DNA from: Kangiella sp.
GTDB lineage: Bacteria > Pseudomonadota > Gammaproteobacteria > Enterobacterales > Kangiellaceae
DNA: 64,000 nucleotides
NCBI GenBank assembly: GCA_028284185.1
Contig: JANQSG010000018.1
Location: 303,642 to 367,641, forward strand
Direction of reading: 5' to 3'
The notes under the pieces are model-generated. The model saw nothing but the letters and a program-made list of their open reading frames with translations, ran no database searches and was not told the origin of the DNA. This document shows positions 35,688 through 43,090 of this stretch, piece after piece; the first letter of the stretch is position 1; every line of letters starts with the position of its first letter. The translations under genes and the position numbers were made by a program.

Positions 35688-36229
35688 TCTAAATAAGTGC
35701 ACTCTTCTTTTAGCAGAGTATAAAGGGGAGTGTCGTGATATTTGCCATTAAGAAATTGATTTTGCCTTAGTGTTGCTTCACGGATATAGCCAGACTTCTC
35801 CATAATTCTAATAGAAGCTTTATTTTCTAGGAATGGAGGCCCCCAAAGTTTATTATATCCAAGCTCTTCGAAAGCGAATTGACTGAGCCGGGTTAAAGCT
35901 TCTGTTCCGTATCCTTTTCCATGAAATACAGGTAAGAAAACCATGCCCACTTCCGCTTGCTTGCTTAAATGATTTCGGGTGATAAGTCCACATACACCAA
36001 TGGCTTGGCCTGATTCTTTTTCTGAAATAACTAAGTTCAAAAAATGTTTAGAGCTGATATTCCACGGTTTTAATTGGGCTTCAAAAAGTTTCTCTGCATA
36101 ATCATCGGATAGCGGTTTCGCTATAAACTGCATTACTTTAGGGTTTGTGTATAAGCCCACGTAAAGTTGTTTATCGGATAGAGTGATTGGTCTAAAATTA
36201 AGGTGTAAGCTGCTAAAGTTGAAGTTCAT
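35684..36229 (-). CDS. GNAT family N-acetyltransferase (RimJ/RimL-like)
   Basis: Acetyl-CoA-dependent acetyltransferase of 181 residues. The family block GMVFLPVFHGKGYGTEAL contains the acetyl-CoA-binding R/Q-x-x-G-x-G/A equivalent (HGKGYG), followed by N-x-ASIRIMEKSGY at the C-terminus. Overlaps the pepB stop and is divergent from the borosin methyltransferase gene, so it is unlikely to be part of that operon. Acceptor substrate unknown. Confidence 0.9.
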   Translation of the reverse strand: MNFNFSSLHLNFRPITLSDKQLYVGLYTNPKVMQFIAKPLSDDYAEKLFEAQLKPWNISSKHFLNLVISEKESGQAIGVCGLITRNHLSKQAEVGMVFLPVFHGKGYGTEALTRLSQFAFEELGYNKLWGPPFLENKASIRIMEKSGYIREATLRQNQFLNGKYHDTPLYTLLKEECTYLD

Positions 36230-36257
36230 AAATAATCAAGTTTTATGGCAGTTTCCT

Positions 36258-36285
36258 TTGAATTTCGGGACAGCCGTGGTAAATT
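36258..36285 (+). promoter_or_regulatory. Candidate promoter of the borosin operon
   Basis: TTGAAT (36258-36263) and TAAATT (36280-36285) match sigma-70 -35/-10 elements at four of six bases each, spaced 16 bp, and lie 30 bases before the methyltransferase ATG. This is the best-looking promoter in the short divergent gap, but it is not strong. Confidence 0.3.
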
Positions 36286-36315
36286 TTGCGGTCATTCTGT
36301 AATAAAAATAACTAG

Positions 36316-37104
36316 ATGGCAACTGATAATCACAAAGGTAGTTTGGTTTGCGTGGGAACTGGCATGAAGCTGGGCGCGCACATTAGTCCAATTTCAAGAA
36401 GTTATATTGAAAATGCTGATGTAGTTTTTATGGGGGTTTCTTCTGGCTTAGTCGAGCTTTGGATTCAAGAAATGAATGGTGATGTCCGAAGCCTACAACC
36501 TTATTATCAAGAAGGGAAATCCAGGCTGAAAACCTATAAAGAAATGGTTAAAGTAATGCTTGATGAAGTTCGTAAAGGCAAAAAGGTTTGCGGTGCTTTT
36601 TATGGTCATCCCGGGGTATTTGCCTGGGCTCCGCATAAGGCTATTGAGCAAGCCAAAGCTGAAGGTTTTAAGGCACATATGGAGCCGGGAATATCGGCAG
36701 AGGACTGTTTGTATGCAGATTTAGGCATTGATCCTGGCACCTATGGTTGTCAACATTACGAAGCGACGCAGTTTTTATTGTACAAAAAAAGAATAGAATC
36801 GACAGCTTACCTTATATTATGGCAAATTGGTTTGACTGGAGATCTGGACTTAACGCAAAATAATGCCAAAAAGGATTATCTTGAAGTCTTGTTGGACTTG
36901 TTAGTAAAAGACTATAGACCAGAGCATGAAGTAATTATTTATTCTGCATCATTAACCGCATTAAATAATTTCAGTGAGAGAAAAGTCCCACTTATGTCGC
37001 TGCCTAATGAAAAATTGAGTATGAATGATACCCTAGTAATTCCCCCAGCAAAGAAGATGCTGAGAAATGAGTTATTTGTAACAAAGTTAAATGAAATCGT
37101 TTAA
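36316..37104 (+). CDS. Split-borosin peptide backbone alpha-N-methyltransferase
   Basis: 262-residue SAM-dependent methyltransferase of the tetrapyrrole-methylase fold whose sequence follows the catalytic domain of the fungal borosin enzyme OphMA: GSLVCVGTGMKLG, YYQEGKSRLKTY, EVRKGKKVCGAFYGHPGVF, PGISAEDCLYADLGIDP and YEATQFL. Residues Tyr64, Arg70, Tyr74 and Tyr96 align with OphMA Tyr66, Arg72, Tyr76 and Tyr98, the active-site set. Unlike OphMA it has no C-terminal substrate extension; the substrate appears to be the next gene. It has a weak ribosome site, against a strong one for the precursor. Not a cobalamin or siroheme enzyme: no such genes are near and the peptide-methylating motifs are specific. 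Confidence 0.9.
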   Translation: MATDNHKGSLVCVGTGMKLGAHISPISRSYIENADVVFMGVSSGLVELWIQEMNGDVRSLQPYYQEGKSRLKTYKEMVKVMLDEVRKGKKVCGAFYGHPGVFAWAPHKAIEQAKAEGFKAHMEPGISAEDCLYADLGIDPGTYGCQHYEATQFLLYKKRIESTAYLILWQIGLTGDLDLTQNNAKKDYLEVLLDLLVKDYRPEHEVIIYSASLTALNNFSERKVPLMSLPNEKLSMNDTLVIPPAKKMLRNELFVTKLNEIV

Positions 37105-37110
37105 ACTACC

Positions 37111-37116
37111 AAGGAG
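37111..37116 (+). promoter_or_regulatory. Strong ribosome binding site of the precursor gene
   Basis: AAGGAG ends six bases before ATG 37123 and is near-consensus. The methyltransferase ATG (36316) has no comparable site, which would favour excess precursor over enzyme. Confidence 0.8.
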
Positions 37117-37122
37117 TACAAT

Positions 37123-37431
37123 ATGTCAAAAGTAATAGAATTAATTGAGAAGCTAGGTCAAGATTCAACTCTTGAAGTTAGTGAAGCCTCATTAAAAGAA
37201 ATGTCGGAAGTTTTCGAGTTAAGTAGTGAAGAAGAGCAGGCTCTAATTTTGGGTTCTGATGAGCTTGAAAAAATAATGCAAACTAACCCTAATATCATGG
37301 CAGTATTTTTTCCTGCGGAAGATGATGATTCAGAGGGTGATGATTCAGAGGGTGATGATTCAGAGGGTGATGATTCAGATGAACAAGGAGAGAATGAAGA
37401 ATCAAAACTACAGTATTTGCATATAGCTTAA
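37123..37431 (+). CDS. Borosin precursor peptide with acidic repeat
   Basis: 102-residue acidic protein 18 bases after the methyltransferase. Residues 1-55 form a helical region resembling the borosin-binding domain of OphMA and of SonA: LIEKLGQDS, then LSSEEEQALILGSDELEKI. It is followed by a short hydrophobic stretch IMAVFFPA (58-65), in the place where the core peptide begins in bacterial split borosins, then three exact copies and one partial copy of DDSEG, and a hydrophobic C-terminus KLQYLHIA. Either hydrophobic stretch may be the methylated core; the first is favoured by position. No signal peptide. Confidence 0.8.
   Translation: MSKVIELIEKLGQDSTLEVSEASLKEMSEVFELSSEEEQALILGSDELEKIMQTNPNIMAVFFPAEDDDSEGDDSEGDDSEGDDSDEQGENEESKLQYLHIA
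37324..37380 (+). repeat. 15-bp tandem repeat in the precursor gene
   Basis: GATGATTCAGAGGGT occurs as three exact consecutive copies (37324-37338, 37339-37353, 37354-37368) plus a fourth truncated copy to 37380. The unit length keeps frame, encoding DDSEG. Perfect DNA identity implies recent or ongoing copy-number change. Confidence 0.97.
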
Positions 37432-37444
37432 GAGAGTAAATTTT

Positions 37445-39175
37445 GTGAAAAAATATTCTTTATTCATTTTAGTTCTACTGAGTTTATCGCTATCTAGTTC
37501 TTTACTAGGTAGCGATTCAGTATCGAAACAACTAAAAAGAGCTGACTCGATTCGGAGCTCTGATACTAAAGAGTTTTGGATAATCATAAATGAATTAAAG
37601 AATAAAGAATTAGGATCCAAATATAATAAAGATTTTTTATTATATTTAGAGGGATATGGGCTAGGTTTTTCTGGCCACTTTGATAAGGCAATAAAAATTC
37701 TAGAAGGCTTAAATGACGAGTCCGTAGATAAGACACTGCGATATAGAGCTGGGATTTCAATTGTGAACTCTCTAATAGTTCCTAAAAAATACACAGAGGC
37801 ATTAGAGGCCTTAGAAAACACTTTAGTGCTATCAGAAGAAATTGATGATACAGACATCAGAAATGGTGGCTATATAATGGCAGCTATTACCTATAATCAA
37901 GTGGGGCAATACGAACTTGGTTTATATTTTTCTGATAAGTTACTGTCAGAAGGTGTCGTAGGTAGAGAGAAGTGTTTTTCAGGACAGTTGAAATTAGAGG
38001 CCCTACATAAATTAAAAAAAAGCTTGGACGACACTCCGTTGGCAGACGAGATTATTAAGCATTGTATTGACTTAAATGAGTTTGTAGTTGTTGGGTTTAT
38101 TCGAACGTACTTAGCAAAGCAACTACTTGAAAATGGACAGTATGATCAAAGTAAATTACTATTAGAGCAGACCTTAGAGTTGGCAAAAAATAGTCGTTAT
38201 CCTCGTTTGATTTCAGAATACTATTCACTTTTAGCAGTAACCTACTGGAATTTAAATGAGCTAGATTTGGCTCGGCAGTTTGCAAGTCAAGCATTAGCTT
38301 TAGACCAAACATCTAGGTATGCAGATCCAGCAATACAAGCAAATAGGGTTCTATATCAAGTCAATAAAAGTGAGGGAAATTATTCTGAAGCTTTGGAGTT
38401 CCATGAAGAATTTTTAAGTGCACATAAAGCCAGTATGGATGATCTTGCGACAAAGCAGTTAGCTTTTCAAGTTGTGAAGCAGCAAACTTTAGAGAAAAAC
38501 AAACAAATACAGTTGCTTAATAAGCAAAACGAAGTCTTAAAACTTGAACAGGACCTCGCAAAAAAAGAAGCTGCTAATAATCGTTTGATTGTTTTATTAT
38601 TGGTCTTCATTTTAGCTTCTGGAGCTTTTTGGTCCTATCGCGTTAAACGTAATCAGGTTAAATTAAAGCACCAATCAGAAACTGATCTTTTAACAGGAGT
38701 TTGCTCTCGGCACCATTTTTATTCTTTATCTCGTCAGAATCTGGAGTATGCAAGTAATAATAACCAGGAAGTCAGTTTTATCTTATTTGATATGGATAAC
38801 TTTAAATCGGTGAATGATAGTTATGGCCACTTAGTTGGGGACTGGGTACTTAAGAAGGCAATTGAAGCTAGTCGTCCTTGTTGGCGTCAGAATGATATTG
38901 CAGGTCGTTTGGGTGGTGAAGAATTTGCCATTATGTTGCCTGCTTGCAGTTTAAACAAAGCAACTGAGATTGCTGAAAATTGTCGGAAGGCCATTCAGTC
39001 AATTGATACCACAGAATCAGGCCATAAATTTAGTATTTCGGCTAGTTTTGGTATTACTAACAGCAAAGTATCAGGTTATCAATTGCGTGATTTAATCGCT
39101 GATGCCGACAGAATCATGTACCAAGCCAAAGCTGCTGGTAAAAACCAAACACTGAAAGTGACCCAAAAAGGTTAG
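37445..39175 (+). CDS. Membrane diguanylate cyclase with extracytoplasmic TPR-like sensor
   Basis: 576 residues: signal peptide (residues 1-22), a long helical-repeat domain with TPR-like pairs (about 60-345, e.g. GQYDQSKLLLEQTLELAK, LDLARQFASQALAL), a coiled-coil, one membrane segment (379-397) and a cytoplasmic GGDEF domain with GGEEF (490-494) and an inhibitory I-site RQND (481-484) five residues before it. It should synthesise c-di-GMP with product inhibition, controlled from the periplasm. Start is GTG 37445, 13 bases after the precursor stop, so it is probably in the borosin operon. The N-terminal part is AT-rich like the borosin genes. Confidence 0.9.
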   Translation: MKKYSLFILVLLSLSLSSSLLGSDSVSKQLKRADSIRSSDTKEFWIIINELKNKELGSKYNKDFLLYLEGYGLGFSGHFDKAIKILEGLNDESVDKTLRYRAGISIVNSLIVPKKYTEALEALENTLVLSEEIDDTDIRNGGYIMAAITYNQVGQYELGLYFSDKLLSEGVVGREKCFSGQLKLEALHKLKKSLDDTPLADEIIKHCIDLNEFVVVGFIRTYLAKQLLENGQYDQSKLLLEQTLELAKNSRYPRLISEYYSLLAVTYWNLNELDLARQFASQALALDQTSRYADPAIQANRVLYQVNKSEGNYSEALEFHEEFLSAHKASMDDLATKQLAFQVVKQQTLEKNKQIQLLNKQNEVLKLEQDLAKKEAANNRLIVLLLVFILASGAFWSYRVKRNQVKLKHQSETDLLTGVCSRHHFYSLSRQNLEYASNNNQEVSFILFDMDNFKSVNDSYGHLVGDWVLKKAIEASRPCWRQNDIAGRLGGEEFAIMLPACSLNKATEIAENCRKAIQSIDTTESGHKFSISASFGITNSKVSGYQLRDLIADADRIMYQAKAAGKNQTLKVTQKG

Positions 39176-39294
39176 AGCTGCCATTATTTGCCCTATTTTG
39201 TCAGTTTACTTCTATAAATTGTAAGCTCGTCTTTGATATGATTGTTACCGTATTCGCATTGCTTGGCTTTACTGAGGAGTAAGCCAGATTAATT

Positions 39295-41565
39295 ATGGCT
39301 GCAAAATCATCAAGAAAATCAACTGGAAAAGTAAAATCAGGCTTTTGGCTAAAAGTCCGTAAGGGGGTTTTCAGGCTTGTAATTTTGGGTTTGGCGTTTC
39401 TTTTTTTGTTGGTTATTTATTCTGATTCCCAGATAACAAAACAGTTTGAAGGAAAGCGTTGGCAATTGCCGGCAAAAGTTTATGCACAACCACTGGTATT
39501 GGCGGAGGGTAAGGCTCTAACACCGACACGGTTAAGGCAAGAACTTCAGCTGTTGGGTTATCGAAAGACGGTTAAAGCCAACCGTGCTGGTGACTATGAA
39601 AATTATGGTGACTATTTTTATATCTATATTCGTCCTTTCCAATTTTGGGATGAATCTGTAGCTGCGCAAGAGATAGCGTTTCGTTTAACTAATGGCAAGG
39701 TTGCAGAGTTAAAAGATCATGTCAATGGTGAGCCATTACAGTTAGCACGACTTGATCCTTTGCTAATTGGACAAATTTATCCGAATCATCAGGAAGATCG
39801 TTTGCTAGTAAAGTTAGAAGATTTGCCTGAGCATTTACAGCAAGCTTTGCTGGTAACTGAAGATAAAGACTTTTATCAGCATCATGGCATTTCTTTAAAA
39901 GGAATTGCACGTGCGGTTTGGTACAACATTAATAATGATGGTCGTGCTCACGGCGGTAGCACTATCACCCAACAATTAGTAAAAAATTACTTTTTAACCC
40001 GGGAAAGGAGTCTTTGGCGAAAATTTCGTGAAGCTATTATGGCCATAACTTTGGAGGCGCGCTATGAAAAGGATGAGATTTTACAAGCCTATTTTAATGA
40101 GGTTTTTTTAGGTCAAGAGGGTAATAGGGCCATTCATGGGGTCGGGCTTGCCAGTCAATATTATTTTGATAAGAATGTTCAAGATCTAACGGCCGCTCAA
40201 TCAGCTTTATTGGTTGCTATTTTAAAAGGCCCAGCAGCTTTTGATCCCTATCGCAAACCTGAAAATGCTATGAAACGGCGTAATCTGGTGTTGAAACTAA
40301 TGATGGATAAAGGGGTTTTAACTGAGGCTGAATATCAAAATCAACTAGCAACTACTTTGGCGGTAGTTAAGAAACCTAAAATACGGCTATCCAAAGTGCC
40401 TGCTTTTATGGATTTGGTAAAGCGCCAGTTAAAACAAAATTACTCAGAGGAAGAATTAAATTCAGAAGGCCTCAGAATTTTTACTACACTGGATCCAGTG
40501 GCGCAGCGTTACATGGAAAAACGTTTAAGCCAGGCCATCAGAAAAGTCGAACAAAGCCATCAGATAGAAGCTGATACTTTACAAACAGCGGTGATTATCA
40601 CGGAAGCTAAAAGTGGAAAAATTCTGGCTTTGGCGGGCGATAGAAAGGAAGGTTATTCGGGTTTCAATCGAGCGCTGGACGCTAAGCGGCAGATTGGTTC
40701 TGTGATTAAGCCTTTTGTCTTAGCAGCGAGCCTCGAAAAATCATCAAGAATAAAACTGAACAAACAGATCTTGGATACTCCAATGGACCTGAAACAACGT
40801 GATGGCAGCCATTGGCGACCCAAAAATTATGATGGTAAGTTTCATGGACAAGTAACCTTGTTTGAAGCCTTAAGTAAATCCTACAACATTCCAATGGTTA
40901 AGCTGGGTCAAGAAATTGGTAATGAATATATTGCAGGTTTTATTGAAGCTATGGGTGTGGATAAGGTTCGAGCACTGGACGCTTTACCATTAGGTGTTTT
41001 GGAATTATCACCATTGGAATTAGCCGAACTGTATCAAGTTTTAGCCAGTGGAGGTTTGAAAATTAAACCATCAGCGATTGAAGCGGTTACCGACAATCAA
41101 GGTGGTTTATTAGAGCGTTACCCGATTAATGCACAGAGGGTTATGTCAGATAGTTATAATTACTTAGTCAAAGCCAATATGCTGGATGTGGTGGAGACAG
41201 GAACGGCAAAGAAACTAAAGCAGCGAATTCCCTGGACCAAGTTTGCTGGTAAAACAGGAACTACCAATAACTTAAAAGATTCTTGGTTTGCTGGTTTTAG
41301 TAATGAACACTTGGGCGTGGTTTGGGTCGGGCGTGATGATAATAAAGCGGCCAGAATTAGTGGTTCAACCGCTGCGCTACCGGTCTTTATTGATATCTTT
41401 GAAGGAGTTAATACCGAGTCATTAAAACTGGGCTATCACCCTGAAATCGAATGGCGTTTGATTGATCTAGATTCGGGCAAGTTAGCTAGTGATGGTTGTC
41501 AAAGAACCGCTAGTATGCCTTTTACTTACCAAACGGCACCGAAAGAATATGCAGTTTGTAATTAA
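39295..41565 (+). CDS. mrcB: Bifunctional penicillin-binding protein 1B
   Basis: Class A PBP that polymerises and crosslinks peptidoglycan. The 756-residue protein has a short basic cytoplasmic tail, a membrane segment (about 28-46), a UB2H-like domain (about 70-160, the LpoB-binding module of PBP1B), a GT51 domain with VTEDKDFYQHHGIS and GGSTITQQLVKN, and a transpeptidase domain with active Ser469 in GSVIKPF, SKSYN and KTGTTN. UB2H distinguishes it from PBP1A. No lpoB-like gene is adjacent. Confidence 0.96.
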   Translation: MAAKSSRKSTGKVKSGFWLKVRKGVFRLVILGLAFLFLLVIYSDSQITKQFEGKRWQLPAKVYAQPLVLAEGKALTPTRLRQELQLLGYRKTVKANRAGDYENYGDYFYIYIRPFQFWDESVAAQEIAFRLTNGKVAELKDHVNGEPLQLARLDPLLIGQIYPNHQEDRLLVKLEDLPEHLQQALLVTEDKDFYQHHGISLKGIARAVWYNINNDGRAHGGSTITQQLVKNYFLTRERSLWRKFREAIMAITLEARYEKDEILQAYFNEVFLGQEGNRAIHGVGLASQYYFDKNVQDLTAAQSALLVAILKGPAAFDPYRKPENAMKRRNLVLKLMMDKGVLTEAEYQNQLATTLAVVKKPKIRLSKVPAFMDLVKRQLKQNYSEEELNSEGLRIFTTLDPVAQRYMEKRLSQAIRKVEQSHQIEADTLQTAVIITEAKSGKILALAGDRKEGYSGFNRALDAKRQIGSVIKPFVLAASLEKSSRIKLNKQILDTPMDLKQRDGSHWRPKNYDGKFHGQVTLFEALSKSYNIPMVKLGQEIGNEYIAGFIEAMGVDKVRALDALPLGVLELSPLELAELYQVLASGGLKIKPSAIEAVTDNQGGLLERYPINAQRVMSDSYNYLVKANMLDVVETGTAKKLKQRIPWTKFAGKTGTTNNLKDSWFAGFSNEHLGVVWVGRDDNKAARISGSTAALPVFIDIFEGVNTESLKLGYHPEIEWRLIDLDSGKLASDGCQRTASMPFTYQTAPKEYAVCN

Positions 41566-41576
41566 CAAGATTTCTT

Positions 41577-41999
41577 ATGTTTAAACTGGATCCAATTTTA
41601 GAAAATGACACCGTATATCTTGGGCAGTTTGCACTATGTCAGGTTTTATTAATGAATGACTGCCAGTACCCGTGGCTGATTTTAGTGCCACAAGTTGCTG
41701 ACGTATCGGAGATCTATCAATTATCGAAAGCGCAAAGGCAATTATTAGAACAAGAATCTAATTTTGTTGCAAAAACCATGAGCCAATTATTTAACGCAGA
41801 CAAGATGAATATCGCAGCGCTTGGCAATGTTGTTGCTCAATTACACATACATCATATTGTACGCTTTAAAACTGATACCGCATGGCCAGCGCCGATTTGG
41901 GGGAAGTTGCCAGTAAAGCCTTATTCTGAGGAAAAATTGCTGACAATGAAAACAAAGTTGCTGGAAACGTTTCGACAAAATCCAAGTTTCACACAATAA
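41577..41999 (+). CDS. HIT family protein
   Basis: Histidine-triad nucleotide hydrolase-like protein of 140 residues. The triad region reads QLHIHHIVR, close to the H-x-H-x-H pattern, and the N-terminus has DCQYPWLILVP, typical of diadenosine polyphosphate hydrolase-like HIT proteins. Starts 11 bases after mrcB and is probably cotranscribed. Substrate not predictable. Confidence 0.88.
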   Translation: MFKLDPILENDTVYLGQFALCQVLLMNDCQYPWLILVPQVADVSEIYQLSKAQRQLLEQESNFVAKTMSQLFNADKMNIAALGNVVAQLHIHHIVRFKTDTAWPAPIWGKLPVKPYSEEKLLTMKTKLLETFRQNPSFTQ

Positions 42000-42052
42000 A
42001 AAAGCTCCTGCCTGATAAGAGGTTCACCTAATCTGGAGCTTTTTTATCAGGC
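41998..42052. terminator. Terminator with two crossing stems (copy 1 of a repeated element)
   Basis: AAAAAAGCTCC (41998-42008) pairs with GGAGCTTTTTT (42035-42045), an 11-bp stem with T-rich tail, terminating the HIT gene and, on the other strand, the M28 gene. GCCTGATAA (42010-42018) pairs with TTATCAGGC (42044-42052), crossing the first stem, so the two are alternatives or a pseudoknot. The loop contains AGGTTCACCTAATCTGGA, which recurs in altered form near 59530. Confidence 0.8.
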
Positions 42053-42058
42053 AATAAT

Positions 42059-43090
42059 TTATGGCCGTGTGAAATTAAACTGTGGATTTTCCAGCCACTC
42101 AATTTGAGTATCTTGCGGTAAGCTTTTAATGGCATTGGCGATTGCCAATGAAAAGTCAGTTAAATTATCAAAATCAATAACGCTCATATCATCGCCTACC
42201 TGATGATAATGTGGTTGACCTTTCCAAATTGAAATGGCGTGTACGGGGATCCCTTTAATATCAGCTTTTTGGTGTTCCCGAAAAACCTGATTAGCTTTTT
42301 CACGCGTCATATCCATTAAAGCAAAAGGTGCATTGTCTGAGCGCATAAAGAGCATCTGTTGCGCAAAAGGGTCTTCGCCAAGCTGCCAACCCTGTTTTGT
42401 CATTTGTTTTTTCATTAGCGGATAAAGGGAAGAGTAACTAAATCCAGTCATCCAGGCCGTTTTTTTATCGCTTTTTGAACCGACTAGTTCAAACATAAAG
42501 CCGGATTCAATTTTTGATAAGTTCACTAGAGGATTTTCAACAAAATATTTTGAGCCTAATAGTCCTTTTTCCTCCGCATCCCAGGCAGCAATGATGATAT
42601 GAAAAGGCAGTTTGGGAGTTTTTGACAATTCACGTGCAATTAATAAGGAAGCGACTACACCACTGGCATCATCATCGGCACCATTAAAGATCTGATCGCC
42701 CTCTAGTTTTGAATTAACGCCAATATGATCATAGTGAGCGCCAATAATAAAATAGCGATCATTGTCACAGTGACAATCGATATAGCCTATAATGTTAGCA
42801 GCTGTAAGCTGACCATTTTTGCCATCGACTTCAAATTCTTGCAGCAGTGATTTGGTTTTTGGCAGAGGCTTAATACCATAGTCATTAAAACGTTGGACTA
42901 ACCATTTTTGGATAGCCGCCATTGGCACAGAACCGGTTTCACGTCCCAGTTTATCGTCATCGGTTAAATAAGCCATCATTTGTTCAGCAGTTAATTTTAC
43001 GGGTACTGGTTTAATAATGGATTTCTGTTTGGCGCAAGCAGCAATAGCGATGCTGGCAAATGCTATTAAAAGAATCAGCTTTTTTATCAT
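42059..43090 (-). CDS. M28 family zinc peptidase, lipoprotein
   Basis: 343-residue peptidase. Signal peptide with lipobox IAAC (Cys19), then the M28 zinc ligands in GAHYDHIG, GADDDASG and AWDAEEKGLLGSKYF, and further acidic and His residues downstream. Likely an aminopeptidase or related exopeptidase in the envelope. It overlaps kmo by four bases, so it is the last gene of the kynurenine operon; the reason for this linkage is not evident. Confidence 0.9.
   Translation of the reverse strand: MIKKLILLIAFASIAIAACAKQKSIIKPVPVKLTAEQMMAYLTDDDKLGRETGSVPMAAIQKWLVQRFNDYGIKPLPKTKSLLQEFEVDGKNGQLTAANIIGYIDCHCDNDRYFIIGAHYDHIGVNSKLEGDQIFNGADDDASGVVASLLIARELSKTPKLPFHIIIAAWDAEEKGLLGSKYFVENPLVNLSKIESGFMFELVGSKSDKKTAWMTGFSYSSLYPLMKKQMTKQGWQLGEDPFAQQMLFMRSDNAPFALMDMTREKANQVFREHQKADIKGIPVHAISIWKGQPHYHQVGDDMSVIDFDNLTDFSLAIANAIKSLPQDTQIEWLENPQFNFTRP

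Noticed and set aside
36316-37104. Cobalamin or siroheme biosynthesis methylase
   Set aside because: The fold is shared, but the OphMA-type motifs and the adjacent precursor gene indicate peptide methylation, and no corrin or siroheme genes are nearby.
37324-37380. CRISPR-like repeat
   Set aside because: The units are contiguous without spacers, keep the reading frame and lie inside a coding sequence.
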